From contig JADWOT020000007.1 in assembly GCA_036345935.2 (NCBI GenBank), positions 4,378,786-4,442,785 of the forward strand: DNA of 64,000 nucleotides, written 5' to 3'. Position numbers and translations under genes: made by a program. The notes under the pieces are model-generated. The model worked only from the letters and a program-made list of their open reading frames with translations. It searched no databases and was not told the DNA's origin. The first letter of the stretch is position 1. The number at the start of each line of letters is the position of its first letter. The stretch comes from Taenia hydatigena. Its lineage: Eukaryota; Platyhelminthes; Cestoda; Cyclophyllidea; Taeniidae. Below are positions 1 to 12,094 of this stretch, in pieces.

Positions 1-1390
1 TGAAAAGAATAAGTTGCTTATTTGCCATTAAAAAAATTTATCCGGTATAGACTGCGAGATGATCCGAAGAGTCATTACCTTCACACTCTGTTTGTCTTCT
101 TATGCTTCCTACTTTCATTACAATCGTCAATATTTACCCACGATAACGTCCACTTATCCTCTGACACACACATCCAAACAGATGTCTTTTTATGATCTGC
201 ACGAAATGGTCACAACGTTGTCTGCACAAAGCCATTCTGCATCAATTTACCCATGAGTCATTTTAGGTGCTCTTTACATTCGCGAAGTGGAGAGTGGGTG
301 ATGTTCCATAAGAACAGAATCTAGCCACTTACGAGCCGTTAAGATATTAGCTTTATCATGGCTCGGTGAAAATGGGTGAGAATGCAAGAGATAATAGAGC
401 AAACAGTCTAAGAGCAACCTCTAGCTACGAGATTATTTGTGGAATGTAAATCAATACCAAGACGTGTGATGGTTAGCATAGCAGGAAGGAATAAAGGACG
501 GAAGAAGAAAGGTTCTGTTAGGATGATAGAGTGCAAGGCGCCACTAGAACAGAATGGCAAATAGCACATTTATTGGCTTTGTGAACTTAGGCAAACCGAA
601 AATAGTGCAGAATTTAGAGACCGGCATTTCGGCGACAAAATGCTTGTAGGAGGAAACTGACTTGCGGGCTATCAAAGTCAATGATGTGGAACGCGTATCA
701 TAACTGCATATCAAAATCAGTAAGAGGCTCGTGGCAAGCTTTTAAGATGATTGATGCCTACTTTGTTATAACTAGTCAGTCCCTTCTGAATTGACGAAAT
801 ACGACAACTGGAACTAATGGCGAATAGGCTGCCCTCACCTCAGAAATATCGTATCACATTAAATTGTCAACTGGTATTTTAGGCATAAGTTTTTAAATTA
901 TTATTATTACCATTGTTGTTATATGCACGGAAATAGAATAGAATAGGGAGATGGTAGTTAGAAAGGACGAAGGAGTTGTATTGAGAGTATTAATCACCGT
1001 TATTAGGCAACTTGAGTAAAATCGCAAAATCCGGCCGCATGTAACTCACGTGCTTGCTTTTTGCTAAAGCAATTGTAACTCTTGCCATCTCAGACTAAAT
1101 GCATTCAAATTTGAACCCAAAAGCACAATAGGCATTTCGTGTTTTAAAGTTGCTCTTGCAGAGTTTGCTCTTTCAGACTTTGCTCTTTCTTGGTTCGCTT
1201 CGTGGATGCAACTTAAATTCCACCGTTGTTGGCTACTACCACCACCGGCATAGCAACAGCTTTTAATGTATCCACAGCCATCAGCCTTCAAGAGTCTTTA
1301 GTGATGTAAAATAAATCAAGCTAAATTCAATCAAGGATCCCCTATTCAGGGGTATCACTCTGCTCCCAAATGTTACAACACTTTTCGCCT
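1..1390 (+). repeat. Interspersed repeat family 1, copy R1 (cut by window edge)
   Basis: This stretch is clearly related along its length to about 6640-8100 in the same orientation. Shared landmarks include the block around 510-580, which matches 7190-7260, the block around 700-780 (matching 7365-7440), the block around 1070-1160 (matching 7795-7880) and the block around 1290-1375 (matching 8040-8125). It also matches copy R3 (11.2-11.97 kb) and the inverted copy R4 (12.1-13.8 kb). No conserved reading frame survives between copies, so the short open frames inside are not called as genes. The element type is unknown. The left end lies outside the window. Confidence 0.75.
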
Positions 1391-1394
1391 TCTT

Positions 1395-2420
1395 TCGCTG
1401 AGACTGATGTAAGCGAAGACAGACGGGATGAGTTTATTGGACTGACGGCAGTTAACTGAAGACAATCTGCGTTGAGGCACACCTTCGTTCTCGAATGCAA
1501 GATCACTTGTTCCTCTGCGGTTTTGTCTAAGCGGTAATATTGCAATTAAGGAACAAGCCTAGTGATCACTCAGCTCTTCTGTGCTACAAAGAAGCCGATC
1601 ACAAACTTTACAGTGGCTCTACATAGGAGAGTGGGTGAGCGTCTAACTTCTGCCTATTTTACCCATCGATACATCTTTTCTTGGTAAGAAAGGTTAATTT
1701 AAAGTACGCGTAACGGATCGGTAAATACTTTTATGCGCATTCATGTGCAACGCAAGTGAGAGAAGGAATGATCAAATGTCCAGGTGACTAGGATGGTGTG
1801 CAAACCAGAGGTCACGATCGAGGCGAACTGATAAACTCTCAGCCATCAGGTAAAGGGGTCTGTCTACCTTCCAATTTTCATCAAAATCCGTGGGACTTGA
1901 ACCACTTAGTAGTCACACGAAGGCCTCACCCAAAGTGAGAGGGGTGAGATGCCCCGAGTATGTCTTCCAAATGCTACTATCGCGGCCGACCCTCCAACTG
2001 CCCATCAATCTGTCCATCCAGCTTCCACATTCGACACAAACACAAATGCATCCATCAACTTGCTTTACCTTCCGGTCCCTCACCTAGGTCAGTGCAATCA
2101 AACTGCTAAGCAAGCAACGAGGTGGTGGTTGGAGGAAGCAGAACACGCGATTAGGGTATGCTGGTCATCTAGTTGTCCAGGAGGATCGCACAGAGTGGTG
2201 GTGTTTTCGTGGGGAAGAAGACTGCATTTCCCAATATTTGTGTCAAGTCTCAATTGAAATCTATAACTGCCGTGTACGCTACCAGCTTTACATGTTATGC
2301 TCTGAGTTGTCCACTCAAGTTTGCACATCACACATATGTGACATGTGGGATTTATCAGTTTGTGATAGCTGACGATGATGCCTCAATGCTAATGAGCGTT
2401 CTGTAGAGCTATGGTCTTTT
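1395..2420 (+). repeat. Interspersed repeat family 2, copy 1 (~1 kb)
   Basis: Two blocks, 1395-1560 and 1890-2420, match in the same order and spacing to 59.85-60.08 kb and 60.43-60.85 kb, and in inverted order to 5830-5480 and 5185-5090. The right part carries a near-palindrome at about 2331-2344, TCACACATATGTGA, corresponding to the perfect 14-bp palindrome in the other copies. About 330 bases (1560-1890) between the blocks are less conserved. No coding capacity is supported. Confidence 0.7.
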
Positions 2421-2930
2421 CGACTATTTGGTGATGTGTGGTGGAAAGGATTATGACAGTGGTGATGATCCCATGCTGATGAACGGCATACCACACTGTA
2501 TTCATTCCATGCAACCACAGTCCTCATGTCAATTCCGCCATCTTCGGCATACGTTCTGTATTTACTTGTTCTGCAATCAATACTTCTGAGCATGCCAAAG
2601 CCAAATGTAATGGCGATGTTGGTGGATCCAATGCATCCTCTTCAACGTCAACGTCAAGCTGGAACGCTGAGGTTAACTCGAAAAGGTTTTATCGCACTTC
2701 GGTGTAAGCGTTGAGGTACACAGTGGTAACAAGGAGACAACTTTCACTAGCCGAAGGCACAACCCTCTAGAGCCCAGTTGCACACGTTAACAGGGACTTC
2801 TGCAACTTCTTCGCATTGCTGAGTTGCTCTGGCTAGGCGTACTTAGACTTACCGCACTGAAGACGAAGAAGCTTAGTATTCATCCGAATTGGCGACAGCG
2901 GTTCCCTTATTTTGCGTACCGACGCCACCC
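2421..2930. other. Intergenic, nothing recognised
   Basis: Only short open frames, with no splice-bounded coding signal and no clear match elsewhere in the window. Confidence 0.5.
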
Positions 2931-2934
2931 GCAA

Positions 2935-3075
2935 GCATCTTATGCCTCTGCAACCGTATCTGTTTGCGTAATGGAGAGTAGGTGAAAAGACCACTGAGAG
3001 GGGCAAATGTTGTGGTATGTTAGAGGTCTGAAATGCCTCGATTTTCCCAAAATGGCTAGTAGTTTATGAATGTAG
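2935..3075 (+). repeat. Interspersed repeat family 3, copy 1
   Basis: About 140 bases matching 52.965-53.075 kb in the same orientation. The clearest block is the run TCTGAAATGCCTCGATTTTC near 3030, which corresponds to TCTGAAATGCTTCAATTTTC near 53033. Non-coding. Confidence 0.6.
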
Positions 3076-4738
3076 TACATAATGCCCGGCTGCTAATAAG
3101 GAAACTTGACTAAAGTTTTTAAAAGGCTTTTAAGGGTCGGCATGATTTACACAACTTCTTTGCCAAAAAAGTATAAGCGTTTCCCTTATGCAGCAGGATA
3201 CGGCTAATATGAGAGGAGAAGTTTAAGAGTAGAGAGGAAGTGAAACAATTCTAGCGTCTTCATAACAAACTATTCTTGATTTAGGTGGAGTCAGAAATGC
3301 GTAGCCGATGTTAGAACCATCACTCTTGAATATGGAACTGCATCCGACGCACCATCCTTCACTCACCATTTCACTACACTTCCATCCATGTGAAACAGAA
3401 ATGCTGAAGTACTACTTCGGTCAGTCTTCTTCTGCCAAGCACCAACGTATTTACTCTCATTGTCATTTACTGACGGTCTGACGCTTTACAGCCACACGCA
3501 ATGTAAACCAACGAATCTTATTATTATTTCAGCAACTCATGCTGAGGAGCGAAGTTGAGAAGGACAGACATCAGGAAATAATAATCTTGCATTATGCCTT
3601 CCACAAAGCACATAACCCTCTATCTCGACGATAATATGGAGGTATTGTCATCTCCATCTTCACCCCACTCGTCAGTCCGAATCATCATGAAGGAACTTGG
3701 CTAACACGGAGACAAGGCTTCCATTCATGCGACATTCCTCACCTGCGGCTAGCATCGTATTTGCTTCTAATCAATACTCCTTATTAACCCATATTTAAAT
3801 GTTAAGCCATAACACACTTATTAGTTAAAATTTACCTTCTCACACCACTCGATTCCTGTCAATGGGAAGCATTGCGAGCCTTTGGGATTCGTGGCAGCGG
3901 ATGGCGGGCAAAGGAGCGCTAGTTGCAACTGCAAGTCAAGTTGCAATTTCACCCTCGGTTTACGCACCAACGCGGCTTGAGTTTAAACTCGGTGCATTTC
4001 CATGTCATTTCACTTAACTTTTAAGTAATGTGGGGCACTTGCGTTGACCACGTGGCAGGATGGAATGTGACAGACCACAGCGCATCAACATCGAGGTCTC
4101 ATAACTGCCGTAAATCGCAGCCTGCAGTTGGTAGAACCTCAAGCATATTCTGCTATGCTAGGCCACGCAAATGAAGGACACATTTGCCGGCCATGGGTCG
4201 GTTGATTGACTGCTGGAGTGATGTGCTTCTTGTGTACCACCACTTGACCAAGTTTGGAAGGAGGCTTGCATGAATTCGCTTGATGGCTCAAAGAAACAAA
4301 CATTTCCATTGGAATTAGTTAACACTGTTAATGATGCATGCATACGGCCCTACAGATCCCCTTCTACTTGTACCGGTATCAGCAATCCAACGTGTTGACT
4401 GACATTGGATTGTCGAGTGAAAAATGAAGTTGAGTTGCAAGCTGAAGTGCACTTGCGAAATCGCGACCAACCCTCTGTTCGGCAGTTGGCAATTCCTACG
4501 GATGTTAAATGTGGCCGTCCGTTAATGTATCTGTAACCTTCATTCTGCCAGTAGACTCCTCTGCATTTCGAAACGTACTTCTCTCCTCCTTTTACACACT
4601 GTCCAAACTAAGTCACTGCACCATCGACTACCACAACAGCGTGGGATCATTGACGGTCTTTTGCATGCATTCACCATACTTGGTCGACGATGCTTGAAAT
4701 AGCACTTATGAGAATTGTATGTATAAATATACATTGAC
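3076..4738. other. Intergenic, nothing recognised
   Basis: No open frame here has the composition or splice context of an exon, and no repeat copy was recognised. Confidence 0.5.
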
Positions 4739-4752
4739 ATATATATATATAT
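4739..4752. repeat. (AT)n microsatellite
   Basis: Seven AT dinucleotides, followed to about 4790 by an irregular TTCTTTATTCTA-like run. Confidence 0.9.
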
Positions 4753-4797
4753 GTTCTGTATTCTTTATTCTATATTCTTTATGTTCAATATTCCTTA

Positions 4798-5830
4798 CGT
4801 CACACATGTGTGACATGAGAGTTCACGTGGCGTTATTAGGCTATAACATGTGATTCTGGTGGAGTATGTACTAATAGTGGATTGCAGCAAAGAACATAGC
4901 TATAAAAAAACTGACATAAAAAGCGGGAAATCTAGCCTTATTTTTCACGAGGAAGGCCATCAGTTAGTGTTACCCTGCCGGAGTGGTCCCCTTCCTCCGC
5001 TCACAATTTCGTTTTTTGCTTGGTGCCTTGCTGAACCTGAGATAAACAAGAGAATAGCAGGTTGACTGGAATTGTTGGATTGGCAGATTAATGTGCGTTT
5101 AGATGGCATACTCGGGATACCTGGCCCCTCTCAATTTGAGTGTGACCTTCGTGTGACTATTGAATAGTTCAGGCCCTCACAGATTCTAAGGAACTCTACA
5201 GCGTAGACTGAGTTCTTTATTCTTAGGGCTAGGATTTTATCAGTTTGCCTAACCCAGTTCCCTGATTAGCATGCCGCCTCACTCATGTGGCCATTTGATC
5301 ACTCCTTCCTCCATTTGTAGAGCCAACAAAAGCGCAGCAGGCGTATTTGAATTATCCGTTATAATGTCATCAATCAAATCCGTTGTTAATCAGTCAAGGA
5401 TGTGTTTATTTGAGAAATGGACAACAGTGTGATCCCCGTCCAGCTCCATTTGTTTCACTCAATGTCTCTGTAAATCTCCTAACCGGTCCCTTTGAGGCAC
5501 AAAATGGCTAAGTGCTCATTTGTCTCGTCTCCTGGTCATGATGTTAAAGCGGGAGCACAGTTTGCAGATAGGAAGGTGCACCTCCCAATGACCATTCCAC
5601 AGCCGCTGCACCACAGGCTTGGCTTAGACAAATGCCGTCAGCACAATAAACCAATCACGTCTTTTTGCTCGTGTTGATCTCAATTAATGCTTCTGTAACA
5701 CGAGCCAGGAGGACCGATCACACTTGCTTAGAAAAAAATCCATGTCACATATATTTGACGCAAGAAATAATTGCCATTTTATGCGATGACAGCCCCCAAT
5801 TTTAAAAATTTATGTAATTTATGACAGAAA
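4798..5830 (-). repeat. Interspersed repeat family 2, copy 2 (inverted)
   Basis: Read on the minus strand, 5830-5480 matches 42.56-42.80 kb and 59.80-60.01 kb, and 5185-5090 matches 1900-1985 and 60.44-60.52 kb. The palindrome TCACACATGTGTGA at 4800-4813 lies where the other copies carry it. A related sequence, TCACATATATTTGA, sits at about 5746-5759 near the other end. Block order and spacing agree with copies 1 and 4, so this is one ~1 kb element rather than separate fragments. Confidence 0.65.
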
Positions 5831-6639
5831 AGTATGTCCAATGCTTTTTTATTGATATGAAAACAAAAAAGGGCGGCTGACAGGGGTTAGCATTCAAGTG
5901 AAAGCGTCCACTTTTCCAAGTAGATGAAGAGAGGAGGAGAAGGGGACAGATTGTTCATAGACATCGAAGTTTCACCAAATGCTGTCGGAGCAGATAAGGG
6001 GTAGGTGTCGCTGCCTACTGAGAAGAAAGAGAAAGAGAAGAAGAGGAGGTGTCGGCTCATCACAAAATTGCCACATTTACAGGGCTAAACTCTGCAACAA
6101 AGAGCAAACAACATGCGAGAGGCCCAAAAATGAAGAACGCAACACCTTCATAAGTTTTTCATGAGGATGACAATGTGGGCGGTGACTACGCGCCAACGCT
6201 ACATGCACAGTAGAGAGAGTGGAGCAATCATCATTTTCTTTTTCGAGAGCTGGTCAGTACTACGAGAGAATCGCTCTTCCTCCTTGCAGTGCAGCTCAGA
6301 GGATAGTTGGCTTACAATGCTGACAACGGCCAGCGTTGAATTGAAGGCACCTTATGAACCACGCAGTCTTCCAGTTCTACGTAAGCATTACCCAGAACGA
6401 GAGCGAAAACCAATAAGGTGACAGTTTATACTGGATTCCTTATCACTTGGGCAGGCAGGGATAAAGCAGCAGCTATGCTCTGCACATGCTCGAGCATTCA
6501 CAACACCTCAAACTAAACCCAACTATTCATGCATCAACTTATTCCTTTAACTTACTGCATAGCCTTCGCCACCTAATAATCGCTAATCATGGTTTCGTAG
6601 ATTGATAGTTATTTTGTTGTTTCAACTTTATTCAGATTT
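5831..6639. other. Intergenic, purine-rich
   Basis: No gene recognised. A GA-rich stretch lies at about 5925-6060. Confidence 0.5.
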
Positions 6640-8930
6640 CTATGGCCTGGGTCACACGCGTACCCCAACATGAGAAAAGTGGACTGTTCGTCTGCCGTTG
6701 CAACCGCGAGGCGAACCGCACTGTCATTATTCGCCTACGTAACCTTCCTACCTTTATTACAAATGTCTGTGCTTACCCGCCATGAGGTCCACCTACCATC
6801 CGACACACAGATACACACGCCCACAAACAGATTCCTTCAAGTAATTCACAGGGAATAGTCCATAATCTCATCCACATTCATTCATTTTGCGTCAATCTAT
6901 TCAGGAGCTATCTCAAGTGCTCATCACACGGGCGAAGTGAGGAGAGGATTTCGCTTTATGTGTAGGAAAACTAGCCGTCCATTGGTTTTTAAGATGACTG
7001 CTCTACCCATTCTCAGTAATAATGAGTGAGAATACGAACCAAATAAGCCGCACTTTGGAAGTGGCGATGAAACAAACAGATTAAGAGCGTTTGCTAGCTG
7101 AGAAAATAGTTGAGGGATGGAAATAGGTGCTGAGACGTGCGATAGTCAGCATGAAGGCAAGACATGGGAGGTGAGATGAAATATTCCATCAGGATGATCG
7201 AGTACAAGGCGCCGCTGAAAACGAATGGCGACTGTGACATTTATAAACTTTGTGAACCTCAGCAAACAAGAACTAGTATGAAGTTCAAAAATGGTATAGA
7301 TGCGACTAAATTATCGTGAGAAGGACTGACCTACAGGCTACGGATGTCAATTATGGACAACACACACAATGAATGCGAGTCCAAAACCCATAGGAGACTC
7401 GCGTCAAGCTTTTAAGTTGATTGGTGTCCATTTGGATATGATTAATCTAGCCTTCCTTGAATAGATGGTAAATGGCAACTGGAAATTAAGATGAAACTCT
7501 ATTTTGAACGTATTATTAATGCGGCGCATTGTATCACACCAGCCAAAATAGACAGACTTCACTTCAATAAAATCGTATCAAACCGAAACTGTCCTTCCGT
7601 ATTTTAAGCATATGTTTTCAGCTATTGCTTTCATTGCTATTTGTGTTATCTATAATGAAATGCAATTAAATGGGAATCGGTAGTAGTTACAAACAAGGAA
7701 TGGGATTTACTGGCCAGGTTAGCCACTTTATTGCGCAAATTTAGCACAGCTTTAAAATCCGGTCACATGCACTCGATGTGTTTACTTCTCATTAATGCAA
7801 TTGTAGCTTTTGCCTTCTCAGGCTAAATGCAATCGAAGGTGAACCGAAACGCACAATAAGTGATTCGCGCTTTAAAGATGCTCTTGTACAATTTGCACTC
7901 ATTTGGTTCGCTTCGTGAATACGAATCGTAATCCACCGTTAGTGGCTACTACTACCATCAGCATAAGGGCTGCTCAAAATGTATAAGTAGCGGCAACGCG
8001 TTGAATGGATTAAGGCAGGAAGATCCGCAGCCTTCAAAATACCTTTGTGATGCAAAATCAATCCAGCTCAATCTCATCAGGAGATATCTACATTCTTGGG
8101 CATTAATTGCACCCAAATGTTACCCTTAAGTGTTTTGTTTAGCATTCCTCTCCCATGCACCAAACCCTATCATGTTATGAATTAGTTCTACCCTATTTTA
8201 CCGAGCTTTGCTATATCTGTGTATAAGGGTTTAGAATTTGCTCGAAGAAATATTCTATAGTGCAAAGTAGTTTTCTGGAATAAATGCAAAACGACGACTC
8301 AATCTAAAAAAAGCTTTGGATAAGACTAGGCAAACAATATGACAATGCTGAATGGTAATGGCGAAAAGGTGGCGGTAGACACCAGAAATCAAAATAACTT
8401 ATTCCCACTTCTTCGATGTTCATTGCGACAACTTCCACACGCTCACATATCTATATTTTTGCAAATTACATGTGAATTCAGGTAATGCTTTATGTGCTTT
8501 CATAAATTTGACTTACTCCTCAGCCACTTGCCAAATTTATTAAAGTTTAGCCAGCCCAAAATTGCACAAAGCGGCCGATCTCTCCTTAGCTAAAAATGAC
8601 CAAACACGCAAGCACAGTCCTAACCTTTGCACAGCCAGCTCAATTTTCTAATACTTCGTCCACGTATTCTGTGGCAAATTCTCAAGTACAACCCCATCTA
8701 GCACTAATCTGTCAATTTAAGCAGCAAATTTCGTGATTTTCGGATGGCACAAATTGTCTGCAGAATCGTAAACTTCTACTGTGTGCAATTATTTCACTCG
8801 CAAACACTATCATTGGTTGGTGCAACAGCATTAAATGTTAGCTTTGAAACACACAAAGGTGATTCACACTGAGGCCAACTTCAACGCGCCCTAGGGCGTT
8901 TCCTTCCCTCCATTGTAAATGTAAGGCATT
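6640..8930 (+). repeat. Interspersed repeat family 1, copy R2 (left arm of an inverted pair)
   Basis: The longest copy of family 1. The part from about 7070 to 8910 is continuous with the reverse complement of 12.095-13.795 kb. Matching blocks include 8030-8125 to 12.78-12.88 kb inverted, 8215-8320 to 12.65-12.73 kb, 8560-8600 to 12.42-12.45 kb, and 8810-8900 to 12.13-12.22 kb. The part from 6640 to 8125 matches copy R1. Small insertions and many substitutions separate the copies, so the duplication is old. No shared coding frame is visible. Confidence 0.8.
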
Positions 8931-9304
8931 GATTCTAAATAGCAGCTTTATGTGAGCCATTGTGTCTCCGTGAGGTGGCACCAAAGTTCACATAGGATTA
9001 AATGACTCTATTATGGGTGCGCCAACAGTCAAAATTTCCGCGTTTCACGAGGCGCATTGCACACCGAGGGAATAAGTAAAGCATAACTAAACATCACAGT
9101 TACAATCATTGCGTTTCACAATGCACGTTGCAAACCAAAATTATAGGTAAAACAACATTAAAAACGTGAAAAGAGGGCATTTAGGTGGAACGAATGGTAT
9201 AAATGAAAAGTGTGGCAGTGTACCCTGTGTCCTTGAGGCCGCAAATCAATAAAGAGCTTACGTAGGCTGCGAAAGCAAATGTTTCTTTCCAGTGGTTGCG
9301 AAAC
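8931..9304. other. Intergenic
   Basis: No gene recognised. Parts around 9100-9160 faintly resemble 11.97-12.01 kb. Confidence 0.4.
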
Positions 9305-9390
9305 GTAATAAATGTAATGCGATAAATGTAAGTAACTAATAAATGTAATAAATAATGATATTAATAAATGTAATGTAATAAGTGTAATGA
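9305..9390. repeat. AT-rich minisatellite (ATAAATGTA-like units)
   Basis: Imperfect tandem units of about 9-11 bases resembling ATAAATGTA, for example at 9308, 9322, 9337, 9364 and 9374. It lies about 250 bases upstream of the mucin-like gene. Confidence 0.75.
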
Positions 9391-9595
9391 TGGAACTCCT
9401 TCCTTTTTACGAAAAACGCAATGCTTTAACAATGTAGTTAAGCGCAAAGTTTGATTTGAGATAAGTTCATATGTGCACGTGCTTGGGTGTGTAAAGGAAA
9501 GCAACAAATCGTAGGATATTTGTGAACCAAAAAGTAAGTCTGGAAATGGTCTCAACTTGAGACTGCACAAATGACGCCTACGCATTAACCCAGAC

Positions 9596-9602
9596 TATAA
9601 AT
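9596..9602 (+). promoter_or_regulatory. TATA box of the mucin-like gene
   Basis: TATAAAT lies 44 bases upstream of the ATG at 9646, which would leave a short leader of about 15-25 bases. This spacing suits a core promoter and supports 9646 as the start codon. Confidence 0.5.
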
Positions 9603-9645
9603 GTAAGTAGCGGCTCAAAAGGACTGTATAGAACACAGGACTATT

Positions 9646-10395
9646 ATGCAGACTTCCAAAGCCTTTTGCCTGCTGACATTTACCCTTTGTATGTTTGCCT
9701 GTAGAGGTGCCTCTTACAGAAAAATGATGATAGAAGTAAAGGTTTTGGGAGCGATGGTAGATGGAACGCTGCCTTTGCAAGATTTAGCGGCACCCAATGC
9801 AACGGATGGACACCACACTACTGCTGCTACCACAGCATCAACGCAGGCCCTACAAACGCCTAATACAATGGAATCCATGCCATCCTCTACCAATACAACG
9901 GTATTAACACAGGCCCATCTGACGTCAAGTGCATCGGAGCCAACTTTGCTGACTACCAATGTCACAAATCCTCCAGTAACGACCGACAAGTCCCCAACAT
10001 CAGCACCGTCTGATAATCTGGCAACATCAGCACAGGTATCAGCGACAACCAAAGCAATGGAACCACCTGTACCGCCTGCCAACACTACAGCATTAAAGCA
10101 AACTTTATTAATGCAAGGTGCAACGGAACCGACCTCAGCGTCCGCCAGTGGCACAGATTCGCCTCAGGTTCCTCTGGCGCTCAATACAACGCAACCATTG
10201 AAATTGTCAAGAGGTGACGCAATTAAAACCCAAACTCCAGTAACACTCCTTGCAATCCAACCACAGATAGCAGCTGCCAACACAGCATCAACACAGGCGT
10301 TAGGGACGATTACTGTAACGCATCCACAGGAACTGTCAACCAACGATACAGTTCAAACGCAGGCTCCGGCAATATTCAATGCAGCCCAGCCATAA
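9646..10395 (+). CDS. Secreted Thr/Ser/Pro-rich mucin-like protein
   Basis: The protein has 249 residues in a single uninterrupted exon. Residues 1-22 form a classic signal peptide: a short polar start, a hydrophobic core (FCLLTFTLCMFAC), then RGA as a likely cleavage site. A short non-repetitive segment to about residue 50 follows. The rest is low-complexity Thr/Ala/Pro/Ser-rich sequence with degenerate repeats such as ASTQAL, TNTTVLTQA and TVQTQAPA. Six N-glycosylation sequons (NAT, NTT three times, NVT, NDT) and many Thr/Ser are potential glycan sites. Tapeworms secrete Thr-rich apomucins into the laminated layer and tegument; assignment to that class is inferred from architecture only. 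A TATA box lies 44 bases upstream. The reading frame continues past the TAA at 10393-10395 with identical composition for 42 codons to a TAA at 10522-10524, so this allele may be truncated. No canonical AATAAA was seen close downstream. The 146-residue frame on the opposite strand is a shadow. Confidence 0.75.
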   Translation: MQTSKAFCLLTFTLCMFACRGASYRKMMIEVKVLGAMVDGTLPLQDLAAPNATDGHHTTAATTASTQALQTPNTMESMPSSTNTTVLTQAHLTSSASEPTLLTTNVTNPPVTTDKSPTSAPSDNLATSAQVSATTKAMEPPVPPANTTALKQTLLMQGATEPTSASASGTDSPQVPLALNTTQPLKLSRGDAIKTQTPVTLLAIQPQIAAANTASTQALGTITVTHPQELSTNDTVQTQAPAIFNAAQP

Positions 10396-10524
10396 ACCAC
10401 ATCTGCCAACCTTCCAGCATTAATGCTGACGCCGGTGATCGCCAATGCACCACCCACCAATGCCAAACCTTCACCACAGGCTCCGGTGATGCTAACATCT
10501 GTAGATCCCCTACAACATCCTTAA
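10396..10524 (+). other. In-frame continuation of the mucin-like frame beyond its stop
   Basis: Immediately after the TAA at 10393-10395 the same frame stays open for 42 codons and encodes more Pro/Ala/Thr-rich sequence (for example NAPPTNAKPSPQAP) before a TAA at 10522-10524. It looks like the former C-terminus. A sequencing error, allelic nonsense mutation or genuine shortening cannot be told apart here. Confidence 0.6.
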
Positions 10525-11210
10525 AATAATCTTTTTCTCTCCAATTTCATTGCTGCATCCATCTCTATCGCCCCTTTTCTATTAAGATAGCAGTCCGTTA
10601 TTACTGTACACCCTAAATATCTCGGGCCTGTCAATAACGTTGCAAGAATTTAATCCAGCACATTCACTTTAAATTCTAATGTTACTCTCTCGCCAATTAG
10701 TAAATGTCTCTTTACACCCGTCTTCCCACCATGTTTTTTCAGACTCGTGCTGATCCATAGCTTTGCCATTTATTTTGCGCGTTGATTGCCGAATGGATAC
10801 CTTGACAGACCGTATCAGCAAATAATGCGCGTGCGCTTTGTGCATATCCTTAAAGATATAATTGCCATAGTGGAGCTTTGTTAATCGATTCCAATGAAGA
10901 AACAGAAAATGCTATGACCTTTATGCATCAAAGAGGCTATTAGCATTTGTTGAATCTCATTTTCCTCAACACAACGATCAGAGCGCATAAATTGAGGAAG
11001 GCATATTAAAATAGTCCGTGACTTAAAAGGCAACAACATCCTCTAATCCTGTGTTATCCGCACAAGCTACGTAATGGGAAACATAATCAGTTTCTACTTT
11101 GGTGCATAAACCGCAACTATCGCCAAGTGCATTTCGATGGACACATTTCGGTGGTTGTGCTAGCATTTAATTGCGCAGCGTTGCTTGCGTTAAATGCAAA
11201 AAGCGGCAAT
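10525..11210. other. Intergenic, 3' of the mucin-like gene
   Basis: No gene or repeat recognised. Confidence 0.5.
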
Positions 11211-11214
11211 GGAG

Positions 11215-11965
11215 GCATCCTTCATTACATTTTCAAGCACTAAAATGACTTGCAGACTATGAAAGTCAATCAATAGTGGCTTTACAAAAGGAATGCGTAT
11301 CAAAATTCGTAAGAGACTTGCATCAAGCTAGAAGCTGAATGGTGTTCACTTGGTCATGAATAGCGTAGTCTTCATTAAATAGATGAAATATGGCAGCTAG
11401 AAACATAGGTGAACCCTATTTCGGTCACATTATTAATGCCACCCATTGTATCACACCCAGTCACAATAGGCAAACTTCACATCACTAATGTCTAATCACG
11501 TCAAAACAGTCCTTTAATAGATAAAAAATCTCTTATGAACCATTATTATTACGCTACTGGTGTTGTATTTATTAAAAATGTATTTGAAGCTAGAATCGAT
11601 GGCAGCTAAAAACAACGAATGAATTGCGGTGTCTACCAGTTGCAGCTACTAAAAATTTGGCCCCCTTTTATTGACATATTTACTAATAACAAATGCATTT
11701 GCGACTTTTGCCTCTTCAGACTAAATGCTTTTGAATGTGAACAGGATATAAACGGAACGGTAGCACATTTTAAAACGCATTCGAACCACTGGGAAGAAAT
11801 ATTCGATTTTGCAACTGACGTAAGCTTCGTCTTGATCTGCGACTTCAAGGACCTGCTGTACTGTGCCACACTTTCCATTTAAACCACATGTTCCGCCTAA
11901 ATGCTTAAAAACTTCCAGTCGCTCTCCTTTCATGGTGTTTAATGTTGCTTGATCTACATTCTTGA
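11215..11965 (+). repeat. Interspersed repeat family 1, partial copy R3
   Basis: Matches R2 from about 7260 to 7960 and R1 from about 660 to 1200 in the same orientation. The best blocks are 11260-11340 (with 7325-7415) and 11690-11780 (with 7790-7880). Open frames at 11619-11882 and antisense to it fall wholly inside the repeat and are not conserved in the other copies. Confidence 0.75.
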
Positions 11966-12094
11966 TTTGCAATGCGCGTTGTGAAACACAAAGGTTAAAA
12001 CTATTGTAAAATTACATCAGAGCCAATCAACTCTATGTGGACCTTGATGTCATCCCACGGAGAAAGAGTAATCCACACAGAACTGCTAGTCAGA

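Noticed and set aside
9714..10154. 146-codon open frame antisense to the mucin-like gene
   Set aside because: Its Val/Ala/Asp-rich content is the expected shadow of Thr/Ala/Asn codons on the other strand; the plus frame has a signal peptide and promoter.
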